Below are positions 53,601 through 64,000 of a DNA stretch of 64,000 bases, piece by piece. The notes under the pieces were generated by a model. That model made no database searches and was not told the origin of the DNA. It worked only from the letters and a program-made list of their open reading frames with translations. The position numbers and the translations under genes are program-made. Every line of letters starts with the position of its first letter. Position 1 is the stretch's first letter. The stretch is taken from positions 33,300,685-33,364,684 of the forward strand of contig OZ022257.1 in NCBI GenBank assembly GCA_963978905.1, read 5' to 3'. The stretch comes from Trichostrongylus colubriformis (lineage: Eukaryota; Nematoda; Chromadorea; Rhabditida; Trichostrongylidae).

Positions 53601-55065
53601 TTTAATGTGTTTACTTAGAGCCGCGCTCGAACCAAGTTATGAAATTTTAGGGCAGGGACCCTGAAGGTGCGCTCCGCTCACCTTGCCCAGGCCTCTTTGA
53701 TGGATACTTATGACAGTCCTAAGCCCATCCTTTCCTCACGTTTGGACCATTTTCGAACTGAGCAAATAACTTTCGATCCAAGGACCGAACGTTTCAGTGC
53801 ACGCTCCGCTCACAAAGCGCGAAGTCTGAGTTACGTGCTCTTTATTTCTTGTACATCCACCTCATGCCACACTTGCCCCTATCTCCACAGGTCGTTTTTC
53901 ATGTAATGTCCGAAATCCGCCCACCCCTACGATTGCTCCGCCCGCTGTGCCCAGGATTCTTTATACTAAAAGCGGATCATTCCCGGGCACGTCCCGCCCA
54001 TCGTGGGCAGAGCTTAACTTGATCCATGTGTGGTCTCCTCGGCCGGTCCGCCTTCTAGGGTTGACTTTGCCGAAGAATGTCTGAGGAGTGGAGTAATGAC
54101 CATGATAGCAGAATGATACTCAACGTATCGTATTACTGCCATATCGATCAAAATGCGTGGTACTTGATGTGACAGCTCCCGTGAAAGTCCACCGGTCTGT
54201 ATAAAAGATTGGAGTGAATGATGCAACCGAATCACCCCTATTACTGCCTTTATGCAGAGCATAGAAGTCAGTGGGTTTGAGCAGAGTCGGCAAAGATCGC
54301 ACAAAAGGGGTACGATGACGTGCTTCTCACCTCTACTTCCTTTACCATAACCTGAATAACCATGAGAATGGCTCTTCCCGACTTTTACTCCCGCGTTAGC
54401 CAAGTAAACAGTACAGAGCAGGAGCTGGTGACTTTCGCCAGGTATCTCGCCCACAGAATAGTTTGAGTTCCAGAATGAGCGAAACAGACATGTTTTTCAT
54501 GCAGTCACATTCATCCAAAGTCAAGTAGGTGCTCAAATTCGAGGAGATACGAATTTGGTTAATGTGATATATTGGTTCATTCCATAACTAATGTCGCTTT
54601 TCCTCAGACAAATTTTTTCCTATAGAATCACAATTTTGTGCAGCACTTCACGTTTTTGGAAGAGATTTCTGTGCTCTACAACCAGACATGCTTACTTTCC
54701 CTATCCGTCATAACGGGCCCGATTTTCAGGCTGGCGAAGTGGTTGGTCTTGTCTACGAAAATTGGTCATGCCGACCTAATTAAAACACTAGCTTTCACTC
54801 CGAAATAATCAGTCAACCATGTGTCTCGTACTCAGCTCCTACATACATACCTCTTCTATGAGTTCCACCAACCGCTTTCCTGAAAAGTGCGTGCTCATTT
54901 TCCAAATTGTTTTGGCTCCACTACTTGGTGATTTTTGACGATTTCATAGAATCAAGGCAAGAAAATTTTCTCAGCTTTTCTACTGGAAGAGTAGTGAAAT
55001 GTTAAGTAGATTCTGTTGAAAAATAAAATGGGGAATAATGTCAACTGGAACCCTATTACATGGTT
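53601..55065. other. No firm gene; 146-codon open frame at 54014-54454 (minus)
   Basis: The minus-strand frame begins MGEIPGESHQ and holds four closely spaced cysteines (LLCDLCRLCSN) and several hydrophobic stretches. There is no splice context, recognisable domain or repeat partner. It could be a single-exon gene or chance. The remainder shows nothing. Confidence 0.3.
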
Positions 55066-55610
55066 TTGAAGGCAGCATTAGGGGAAATTCGGAAGAAAAG
55101 TAAAAGAAGTAGTAAATCTGGAAGTAGAGACGCCTAGTAACAGACAGTGAAGAAACAACGGATGGAATTGGCAAAAACCCAAGAATAGGACCCCTTCTCT
55201 TGTTAATCATCAACGCGGACAACATTTCTGTCAAGAGGCGGATACTCCGAACGAAATTTCCATTAGCATGCTGCCAAGTAAACACAAGGGGATGTTAGCA
55301 AATACGACAGTATCTATTTTCTGGAGTGGGCTTCAAGGTAAAACTGAGAAAGCGCCCTGGAATACCTTCAATCTCTCCGCATAGCCTTTGCCGCTCTCAT
55401 GATAGTCAACCAGGAATCACGTCGCTTGGGGCATAGTCGGTTATCGAAAGGCGGCAGCTCTTATCCGCTGCGCTATTTCTATGGCTCGAGGGCGCACTTT
55501 TTCACCGGGACTTCGCCACAGATAGCCTTCGTGGGCTCATAGTTTCCATGTAAGCAACTTCTTTCAGGGATTTCTCAATAACCACATTATCCCTAATGCT
55601 GCCTTCAAAA
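55066..55610. mobile_element. MITE family D, complete 545-bp copy
   Basis: Perfect 18-bp inverted ends, TTGAAGGCAGCATTAGGG and CCCTAATGCTGCCTTCAA. The interior includes TTCACCGGGACTTCGCCACA and AGTAACAGACAGTGAAGAAAC, as in 45852-46408. No coding capacity. The frame at 54980-55285 is repeat sequence. Confidence 0.88.
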
Positions 55611-56404
55611 TACAATCTGAATCGCAATCGGGAGAAAATCGAAACATGTTTTCGATAGAACAGAAAAATCCTTTCGAACGGTTGGTAAAGCAATGCTGAG
55701 CAAGGAGCTTGCAAGAAGAAATTTCATTTCAAATAAACGTGAGTACTCCCGGAAAAAGGACTATAGAAAAAGACCGACGTGACTTCTCCATAAGCCAAGT
55801 ACTGGAACTTGCAGGAGAGGTCTCGCTGAGTACGGGATGCATGATTGGTTGACTTTTCTGAAGTGAAGTGTAGTGTTTTGGTCAATTGCCGGTTTGGTCA
55901 GTTTTTGAGTGGCCCTTTGCCAGCCTCAAAATCGGCCCCATTCTGACGGACAGGGAAATATACGCACCACCTCGTAGAGCGGAAATATCTCTCCCGGATG
56001 ACAAATTATGAGCTGCACAAACTTGTAGTTTGTGAGAAAAATTTGCGTTTGAAAAAAACGACATTACTCATGGAAAGACCCAACACATATGACCTACATA
56101 ACCCTTGCAATACATATCCCACGTCCCAACATGGGATACTGTACTGTAAGAAATGTGTAAGTCCCGCTCGTCTGGAAACCCTAGCTATACTGCAAGCAAG
56201 ATACATACCTGGCGACTCAAGTTAGTAGCACCTACCTCCTTGGATCAAGCAGAAGTTAAGTCGAGAGACAGGATATATGACAGGTAAGCAAAACCTCCAA
56301 TCCACTTTCTTGTGAACATGATCGGGATGCTTTTCTGAGATGTCTGCTATTCCAGTGCTTCCCAGATCGTATAACAAGGTAAATACGACGTGAAGGCATA
56401 AGCA
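55611..56404. other. No gene recognised
   Basis: Opposing short frames at 55998-56225 and 56006-56206 overlap. Neither has a motif. Confidence 0.5.
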
Positions 56405-56780
56405 GAGCACTCGCAGGTGTCGAGGAAAATAGCCACTTTAGTGAAACCCCTTTCTTCCCAGGCGACCAAATACGACCCCCCCCCCCACGGCGATCAAATA
56501 CGACCCCTTTCTTTGAACTTTACAACACCAGTAACTGTAGCCGTATTGCATAGTTGCAATGTGTTTTATTGCTATATATCCTTTCCTGAGGCAGGAAAAT
56601 ACATTTCCACATTTCGTCACACGGATTTGCAGTGGAATACCCTTTGTTTCCAATATGTTCATTAAAAGTTAAGATTTTAGTGCGTATCGCTGAGCTCTGA
56701 AGGTACGACCCCCACCCTCCTATCCGGTCAAATACGACGACCACCCCCCCCCCGTCGAAGAATGCAGTCCCCTGGGCATA
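56405..56780. repeat. C-tract inverted repeat related to family G ends
   Basis: GGTGTCGAGGAAAATAGCC and TACGACCCCCCCC on the left are mirrored by TACGACGACCACCCCCCCCC and CCGTCGAAGAATGCAGTCC on the right. GTCGAGGAA and GCGACCCCCC segments also occur at 28960-29040 and 33530-33600. Confidence 0.6.
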
Positions 56781-57128
56781 AGTATACATTGTACCAGTGA
56801 AGTAATGAGTTCGAATGCCAACATCGCGCCTTCGTATAGTCGTCACACTCACGAAATGCGCGCTCATTCAATTACGGGAAATGCCTGACTGATAATTATG
56901 CTCACAGCACCGCTTACTCATCCCCTTTCTACGGCTGTTGTTGCTAAGAGCAGTTTTTGGAATTGATTATTTCCATCTGTGTGGTCTCCACACAAACGCC
57001 TGCTTCTACAGCTGCATCTTTATTCATCTTCTGGCACTTCTGTTAGCGATACCAGTACTTTGAAGAGTCCTAGCGTAGTACGAAGTAGGTGTTTCATAAT
57101 AATAGGGAGCGGAGGCGACATCGACACG

Positions 57129-57430
57129 GCGACCCCATTTGCATGTATGTGTTCGCGCGGTTTCAATGCGTACGCAAATGGGAATACGAACAACAAGGAC
57201 ATGTAGATAGGGCACGAGCGATTGATTTTCTATACCATATCCCTAGTAAGCAATCATAATACCGCGAATGGGCAGATAAACAGATATTCTACATATACCG
57301 ACAATCAAAGTGCTTGTTATACTGGCTTCCGGCGTCGGCTGTACAATTGCATACCAGATGCATGTGTTGAAGCGGTTTGAATGCGTACGCAAATGGGAAT
57401 ACGAACAACAAGAAAATATAAATAGGGTGA
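57129..57430 (+). repeat. Two-copy direct repeat, ~220-bp spacing
   Basis: GCGGTTTCAATGCGTACGCA with AATGGGAATACGAACAACAAG (57157-57200) recurs at about 57372-57413. GAATACGAAC appears once more at 58000. Confidence 0.85.
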
Positions 57431-57775
57431 TGCTTTACAAGAAATACTGAAAGGATTGAGCACACATTAGTCAGGCTGGGGCCGGGTATGTAAGTGGTTG
57501 TCAGCGCCTGAACAGTTCCTTATAGCAGTTTGGAAGTTCCTTGTAGCAGTCCTGTCGCTTTTCTTCATACAAAATGAGTATGCAACATAAGTTTAAGTCT
57601 TTACTCTAACTCACGCGTTTTGCTCGTCCCCCGTTATAATATTCAAAAAAGACAGCTATTTCAGTGTTGCTGGCACAGAGTTGTTGTGGTTTGCCTGCCG
57701 GCCGTAGCAGAGACAATGTTTACGAAGAAACGTAGAACACGAGAGGAGGTCCGATCGCACACGTAAACAGCTCCG

Positions 57776-58108
57776 ATGATGTCTGTTCAGCTGGGTGGCT
57801 CCATGACTAACAAACAACATCGTAGTGGTTGCAGAAAGAATGAACACGGCGGCGACAAGCAATGTAAACGGAGTCTAAAAATAGACGCTTTCAAATCTCA
57901 GGTGGCAGAAATACTTTCGAAATATCAAGAGCGGATGATGGATTTTCGCCACGGTTCCATCATAAGGATGCTGAGTTATGGGCCAAATGTTCGACCATGG
58001 GAATACGAACCCCCGTTATACCCACCTAAGAATGACACTGATGTCTCACACACTGCATACCGAAATGGTAACCATAACCGGTCTTCCTCCAACCCTAGTT
58101 CGGGGTGA
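57776..58108 (+). CDS. Possible exon or small gene, unknown
   Basis: A 110-codon frame. An acceptor-like ATCTCAG lies at 57894-57900 and a donor GGTAACC at about 58065, which would define an exon encoding AEILSKYQERMMDFRHG...VRPWEYEPPLYPP. Composition is that of a real protein, but no family is recognised and the neighbouring exons are unknown. Confidence 0.3.
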   Translation: MMSVQLGGSMTNKQHRSGCRKNEHGGDKQCKRSLKIDAFKSQVAEILSKYQERMMDFRHGSIIRMLSYGPNVRPWEYEPPLYPPKNDTDVSHTAYRNGNHNRSSSNPSSG

Positions 58109-59660
58109 TGTGGTGATATACGTAGCATGGTACTAGAGTGAAATTCCCATCAGACCATCCCATGCCACAGAACCTCAATTCCCCCATATGAGGTGAGTTG
58201 CTAGACTGTTCCGGTAGCATAAAAGACCTAGCTTGTACATTGTGTGATCCCCTGTCACCATGGTTCTGAATGGATCTAAAATGTTTGGCTTATCTCAAAG
58301 GGATTTGATGGTCACAAACAACTTCGTTTTCATCCTTTTTGTTCCAGGGTAGAACTCACGCCGTTCCATGTATGTTAGACAATTGCAAATGTGCAGATGG
58401 GTAACCTACTCCTAAGTACATATCTGCAACTTCCTTTAGTAAGCCGTGAGCGTGAGCAGCCATGAGTGAGCAAACCTTTTTTCTCGGACCGTTTCGTCAA
58501 CCACTAATCAATTTCAGTGATAATGCTTCTAAATTATCCTTCTCTTTGTAATGAGTGGTCATTTTGGTTTTTTTTGCACTGTTTAGGAGTTTTATGGCTT
58601 CTTTGGATTAATGCGTTCGATCACTCTAAGCTTTTAAGTGTTGGAAAGGTTTCTTAAAATAGTAGCTGCAAAAAGCAGGCTTTTGGCGCCTACCATCTTC
58701 GTCGAACTCGGAAAGTGTTAATAGGTTTTCACAGTATGGTAAGAATCAAATACAAGAGCTGTTGCCACGATCCTTAAGGAAGTGGAGCAGCAGTACGAAA
58801 TACTTTGACCCTAGAATAGCGCAGACTTGCTATGACTCAAAGGTCACATGATTTTACATTTATTCTAATGTGTTTATGACTGCAGTTATGCGATGAGTTG
58901 CAGATAGTGAGTTGAAATTAGCTCGCTCCTATCAATTAGTTCTAAAGAATCTTTACATTGTTCTCAGTGCCTAGGATGTGCTAAGTTTTTTCACATAATC
59001 GTCAAAGCTCGTCTGACTGCCTTAAACTCCTTCGCAATCACTCGGGAAAAGTTATTAAATCTTGTAGTTGAAGTTCCGAAGACCTAAACACACCTGAAAG
59101 AGGTTTCAACACAGAACGCTACTGAAATATCTGAACAAAATTCACAACGTCTCAGCACTTTCCTCACTCTTCGATCTATGAGGAATAGTTGCCCAACGAG
59201 TGATCAGGGGTGCATAGAGAGGAGGAGGAGGGTAGGAGGAGTGTTGTGGTCGTTAGAGGTGCGAGCTGAAAGGCGAGTGGAGAAGAACGCACCTGCTGGA
59301 ACTACGGCATCGTAAATCGCTCGCAGATCGAACACTACCAATCAAACACTTTTCTCCCACCCCCATTCTTGGAAGCCAGCTGTTTACCTTAATCTCTGTG
59401 AGCGTAGAAATATCCCAAATCACTGAAAGGGCCGTATGACAGACCGCAACATGAGGCTCTGCAGGTCTGAGGGGTCACATGGAAGTACCTCAACACCCGG
59501 TATACCACATCATCTATGGGTTATGAGGTGTAAGGTAGGGAAAAAGGCTCCTCATCCATTTCACTTCACTTTCCTAGAAAGCTATGTAATTTCTTCAAAC
59601 TGAGAGAACTGCCTTACCGTTTCCCTGTGCATATCGATGTTTGAAAACTTCCAAGAATAA
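58109..59660. other. No gene recognised
   Basis: Mixed-composition sequence without open frames or repeats that I can support. A purine-rich GGAGGAGGAGGGTAGGAGG tract lies at about 59220. Confidence 0.55.
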
Positions 59661-59665
59661 CTGAC

Positions 59666-60300
59666 CTCGATTCGTATACCGAGTGACCTTGTGATGATCA
59701 TCGGCGACCGGGTTTCCATGTTCCGCATAAATGTAACGCTGACACATCGAACGAATAACCTTGATGTTTGAGCGATTCGATGTAATCGCTCTACGAAAGC
59801 TTCCGCATTCCACAAGCTGACTACTAGATTAGGTTTCGATAAGCTCATGCGGTTGGCTAGCATAAGATTTTGCCATACGTAGCAGAAAAATCTAAAATTC
59901 CAGCCTAATCTAAATTCTACTCTGAAACAAGAAAATCTGGAGCATTCTTGAACTCACCTTGGAAATGGGAAATGCATCGCGGTTGGCAAAAAGTAGTCAC
60001 TGCATGACGCGCATTTGAGCAATTAACTTCATGCAGAGTGGACGGGATGATTACTGGACCCGGATCGAAATGTTCCCGAAATCTACCCATCGCATTGCCT
60101 TTACCGCCTCCATAATACATGGGTATCAATGTGCCATCAGCGAGCCTGACAGAATAAGAGGAGTGGAGCCTCACGAAGCTCAGTCTCATACCTGAAACAA
60201 AAGTGTCTAAGAAAGATAAGATCTGCAAAATTCAATACCTATATTCCAAAACGAAAGCGTCACCAATATTGGTGATGTGCTCGTCCTCGCATGGCAAGGA
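59666..60300 (-). CDS. Partial gene with two or three exons, unknown family
   Basis: The middle exon (60191 down to 59958, 78 codons, phase 1 at both ends) has acceptor TTGTTTCAG and donor GTGAGT. It encodes MRLSFVRLHSSYSVRLADG, a YYGGGKGNAMGRFREHF block and a cysteine-containing end (CSNARHAVTTFCQPRCIS). An upstream exon ending at 60239 (donor GTATTG, 47-bp intron) joins in frame and contributes SPILVTLSFWNI. A downstream exon from about 59850 to 59666 (donor GTCAGT) fits the phase and encodes NAEAFVERLHRIAQTSRL, though a competing frame there is also open. I do not recognise the family. The first and last exons of the gene are not identified. Confidence 0.45.
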
Positions 60301-61105
60301 GAAGGCTTAAAAGTCATGAAAGTTATGCGGCAGGAATGAAGGTCCAGAGAGGATAGAGACGTTTTCTTTGGGCTGTGTCATAGTGTTCAACTGACAAAGT
60401 CATTGGAATGGTATATACAACCATTCATAGTCGCATTGCATCCAATACTTAACATTGTTTATTCCAGGCTTATTGTTTATGCATCACGCTGTATACATAT
60501 ACCAAGCCGAGCATCCCACTAAGCGCAATATTAACATGCCATATAATTGCACGCCATGCATTCAATTCTATCCCGAAGCGCGGCCATGCGATGTAGCTTA
60601 TGCGGGGATATTTATAGCCTAAGTCACTATTTCTAGTTATTGCGGCGCATACATCGGATAGCCGCTGCTACCTCCCTGCCCGAGTCGAAATACATTTCTG
60701 AGCTACCACCAAAATCAGGAATATTGGAGAACTCTATTCGAAACCGCTATTTAGTATATCTGCTGTGCCTAGGCTTTTCCCCATGGTTTCGTGAAGTTTT
60801 TGTTATTTAGACCCTTCACTTCAATTCGCCACTCCACGTATGGAGACCGCACTCTTTACTTCGAGTTTGATGGTTTGTGGACCTTGTCTGTTCCGAGATG
60901 CCCGATTGCCTTGACTACAACATTTTGCGAAAGTGTTTCATTTCTAAGCATTTCACAACACGATGACAGTATAAAACAGACGTCAAAGGTTATTCGAGCA
61001 GTTCATAGTTATCACCAACTTCCATTGGAAGAAGGGTGGCTACCTTTAGAACTACACATAAATAACTCGTTAATTACAACAATGTACATAGATACTGAAC
61101 ACTTC
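60301..61105. other. Downstream region of the LEA-like gene; no gene seen
   Basis: The long plus-strand frame at 60791-61447 runs antisense through the LEA-like exons and is a shadow of them. Nothing else was recognised. Confidence 0.55.
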
Positions 61106-61695
61106 TTAATCTGTTTGAACTTTATTGGCTCCCTGGTGCATCTTCTTGCCCAAATAGTCTCGGGCATCGTCGGCCTGAAATACATGCATATAGACTCGAT
61201 TCACAACATCGCTCGTTATTCCGAAGTATCACAAATTACACACCTTATCAGCTGCAGCATCCTTCATCTCTTCGGCTTTCTTTCCAGCCTGATCCTTCAT
61301 CTCACAGGCCTTGTTTCCAGCCTGATCCTTCATCTCACAGGCTTTCCTTCCAGCCTGATCGGCTTTCTTATTGGCCTCATCAGCGGCTTCTTGCGTCTTG
61401 CCGGCAACCTGGACACAGCCAATGAAAATCAGCAAAACCATAGATAGCACTTCGAGTTAGACTTACCATTTCATATCCGGATGCAACGGTATCCTTGACT
61501 TTCTCGTATCCAGATGCAACGGTATCCTTCACTGCGGCTCCGGCATTGCTCAGCACCTCGGTGGTCTTATCGGTTAATTCTTGGGCCTTGTGTCCAACAT
61601 CGGCCAAAACTCCAGACTAAAAAAATCACGATGGGACAGTAGAATTTAGTAGTATTAATATATACTATGACCATTAGACTTACATTGTGGCTCAT
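61106..61695 (-). CDS. Small LEA-like (group 3) hydrophilic protein, four exons
   Basis: On the minus strand, exons 61695-61684, 61616-61467, 61408-61244 and 61174-61106 join in frame to 131 residues. Introns (67, 58 and 69 bp) have donors GTAAGT, GTAAGT and GTGTGT and acceptors TTTTTAG, TGTCCAG and ATTTCAG; all junctions are phase 0. The protein is rich in A, K, D, E and G. It has a doubled KDTVASGYE (about residues 30-54) and three units of the form KxxEMKDQAG..KA (about 70-105), the amphipathic 11-mer style of group 3 late embryogenesis abundant proteins. It ends ADDARDYLGKKMHQG. Two repeat units carry a cysteine, unusual for LEA. Such proteins are usually unordered in water and protect against desiccation or heat stress. 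An acceptor-like TTTTTCAG 29 bases before the ATG (61725-61727) suggests trans-splicing or a 5' UTR intron, and a TATA box lies further upstream. There is no signal peptide, so it is probably cytoplasmic. Confidence 0.85.
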
Positions 61696-61873
61696 TTTGA
61701 TAGCGGTTTGTAAGTGATTTGTTTCTGAAAAACACTATGTATTAATCAAGGTAGATCCTTTAGCACTTCTGATTCAAGCACAAGAGGGGAAGCGAGCGAT
61801 GAGAGTGAAAGGAGAACTGAAGAGTTTTGGAGAGGTTTGCAAGTATTCGATGTTCTGTGCTGTGCATCTGGCG

Positions 61874-61881
61874 CTTATATA
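61874..61881 (-). promoter_or_regulatory. TATA box upstream of the LEA-like gene
   Basis: TATATAAG on the minus strand, 179 bases before the ATG. The distance fits transcription starting upstream of the acceptor at 61725-61727. Confidence 0.5.
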
Positions 61882-64000
61882 GGGGTGCTCGGGGGGCGGA
61901 TTGTTTACGCGGCCGCCCGGCGCTCGGCTGATCTCTGTCCCCTTACCGCGTGTGTTGTCTTCTATTGCCGCGTGTTTCGATTGGCCGTGTACGATAGTAA
62001 ACAGCTAACTCCGTAGCAATGACAACCGCATTACCCCTCAGGGTGTCCCATAAACCCATCTAAAATGGCTCAGATACTTTACTAAATTAGACATTTGAAA
62101 CGACCACAACGAGCTGTCTCACGGTAGCAGTAATGTTGGCTAGTGGTTGTACTGAATACTCTGTACCTTATTGATTAACTTATCGAGCCAAAGATATTGA
62201 TCAAAGTTCATCGATGACACATAGTTTACAACTTTCCAACTACTCAAGGTCTTTGATGTCATTATCGATTGTAATCGTAGCGCTGTTTTGAAAACCTGGG
62301 AATGAGCCTCTACTAATAGTATGACGTATCTCGAAATAAACTTTGTCATATTCTTAATGCATGGACTTTGCCCTGACGGAGAACACCCTACTGACGGAAA
62401 ACCGGAAAACAGTTTTTGAAAAGCAGTTTTCAACACGTGATCTCGTCATTCTCCCTGGTCCGCTATAGTACACCTCTCTAATTGCTGTAACACTGTGTTC
62501 TTAGTAACATTTGATAGTTAGAAGTGTCTATCCCTTTGGAATGCACGAGGCGTGTGGTACAACAAACAGAATATAAAGATATAAAAATAGAAGAAGTATA
62601 ATATAAAACGCGGAAACAGAAATAGAAGCTATGGTCAGAAATTTTTTGAATTCAAGAATCAAATTCATGAAGGATACTGAAGCAGTAGAATAATTAGCTT
62701 TAGATGGGGATGAAATACTCGCATAATTTTGAGTTACCGAAGACCATGATATTTAAAAATATTAAAATCTGCTCTGAAGTTTTAATTCTGGGACTTACTC
62801 AAAGGGCATGTTTGCGTTATTGTATTGATTGATATGTATGGGTTTATTTGTTCCATATCAAATATTCTCGGCTTCCTCGGCTGTAAGACGTCACAGAGAA
62901 CTGGTATTGAGTGGAATTTTTGAGGTTTCTTACCTACTTTATTCGTGATGGTTTATCAAGTTGCTACGTTTAATATGGACATCCTCACAAGATAAAATCA
63001 AAGGCATAAACACGGAAAAAACTTTTGAACCCCATCAAATGTCTCCTTCCACAACCGTGCTCTGCCGTTCGCTCCTTTGCATACCTTCTGATAATATGTT
63101 CCCTCAAAGGCATTTGGGTGGAATTTCGACGGCGAAGAGAGTTTTCGAGGTCGCTTCATTACAAGCCCATGAAGTGGTCTTCTGCTGGACAATGACACAA
63201 GTATCTATTGTGTTACTTACTGGTTTTGGTGCAAATTGGGATAAAAAAGTATCAGAGCTGGTTTCACACCATCTCTCCATATTTCTGATTCGTCTATAAG
63301 ATCTTGCTTGACAAGTAATGCATACATACTCAGCCGGAATTGCGGTAATTCGCAAGATTCCGAAAAGTATATTCCCTTAGGATCCTTACTCAGTATTAGT
63401 GCTCCCTTTTATCAACGCTAAACCCCTAAGAGAGACATAGGCGGTAGTGGTTGGTACTAACTGCACTGCCTAGTGAATTCATTACTTAGTGAATGCTCTC
63501 CAACACTCCTTCCTATCAAATAAAACTGGAGCGAAATTAACCAGCTAACGCAATCGCTTGCATGCTGCCACAGAAAAGGGTTTTGTACTTCCATCACTTT
63601 AGAACTTCAAAACCGTTCAATCTATCCAGGTGTGTGAACAGTGATAAAGCCTACTGCCGTGTAAACAAATAACGACCCTCTCCTCTTAATACCCAAGATG
63701 AGTTACGGTTCCTTTTGAACGAACCCACACGTCCATCTATATGTGGTAAGTAGTTGGAGAACAACAGTAGTGATATTACGAGCTTTCACAAAAAAAACCG
63801 TAGAAACCTGCTCCCAGTTGAAACGCTTACGAATTCGCTTTTGTAGAAGATCTAGAAAATGCGGTTCAGGATAAATAGAGGCTTGTGAAAAACCCCTGAG
63901 CCTTTTTTAGTATCCAGTTACTATCATACTAATGCAATTATTAACTATTTTTGATACTTATTTTCCCCTCTCCCAGTCGAAGCATGGACCTTCCAGGAGC
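61882..64000. other. No gene recognised
   Basis: Frames at 62140-62436 (minus), 62961-63299 (plus) and 63104-63355 (minus) overlap on opposite strands and lack motifs. No repeat copies from elsewhere in the window were found. Confidence 0.5.

Noticed and set aside
54014..54454. 146-codon minus-strand frame as a confident gene
   Set aside because: No domain, splice context or repeat comparison supports it. A frame this long can occur by chance in 64 kb read in six frames.
60791..61447. 218-codon plus-strand open frame
   Set aside because: It is antisense to the LEA-like exons and introns. The minus strand has four in-phase exons with correct splice sites.
62961..63355. Opposing frames near 63 kb as gene exons
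   Set aside because: Three frames on two strands overlap without motifs or consistent splice sites.

Overview
The window looks like nuclear DNA from a clade V nematode, most likely a strongylid (hookworm or Haemonchus type). The main evidence is an intact serpentine receptor class e (SRE) chemoreceptor gene, a family known only from nematodes. Other evidence is short introns (47-85 bp) ending in TTTCAG-like acceptors, a small LEA-like protein gene, and a load of mariner, RTE, BEL/Pao and miniature inverted-repeat elements typical of these genomes. No bacterial operon structure, rRNA gene or CRISPR array is present.

Layout. 1-10 kb: a possible 3' exon that recurs in a second copy at 36 kb, a tRNA-derived SINE, a very AT-rich decayed reverse transcriptase (3.8-5.9 kb), and a 2.7-kb inverted repeat with a CA/CACGGA microsatellite core and many GATAAG motifs (7.05-9.8 kb). 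10-11 kb: a complete five-exon gene for a secreted protein with about 73 prolines in a row. 12-25 kb: mariner copies, a family of TA-flanked MITEs and a decayed BEL/Pao polyprotein. 25-32 kb: an RTE-like fragment, nested mariner insertions, and a tandem array of nine units each carrying splice-like borders on the minus strand. 32.6-33.0 kb: a two-exon gene for a small secreted protein. 34.2-34.5 kb: a possible gene 3' end. 36-39 kb: two different mariners, one inserted in a SINE. 40.1-49.3 kb: the SRE receptor gene, 351 residues in six exons, whose three large introns are filled with transposons. 49-59 kb: repeats and unassigned sequence. 59.7-60.3 kb: exons of an unrecognised gene (minus). 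61.1-61.7 kb: a complete four-exon LEA-like gene (minus).

Coding sequence is only a few percent of the window and most of the rest is recognisable repeat. The genes do not form a pathway: one is a sensory receptor, two are small secreted proteins, and one is a stress-type hydrophilic protein. All exon joins were made by hand from reading frame and splice-site sequence and have not been checked against transcripts.
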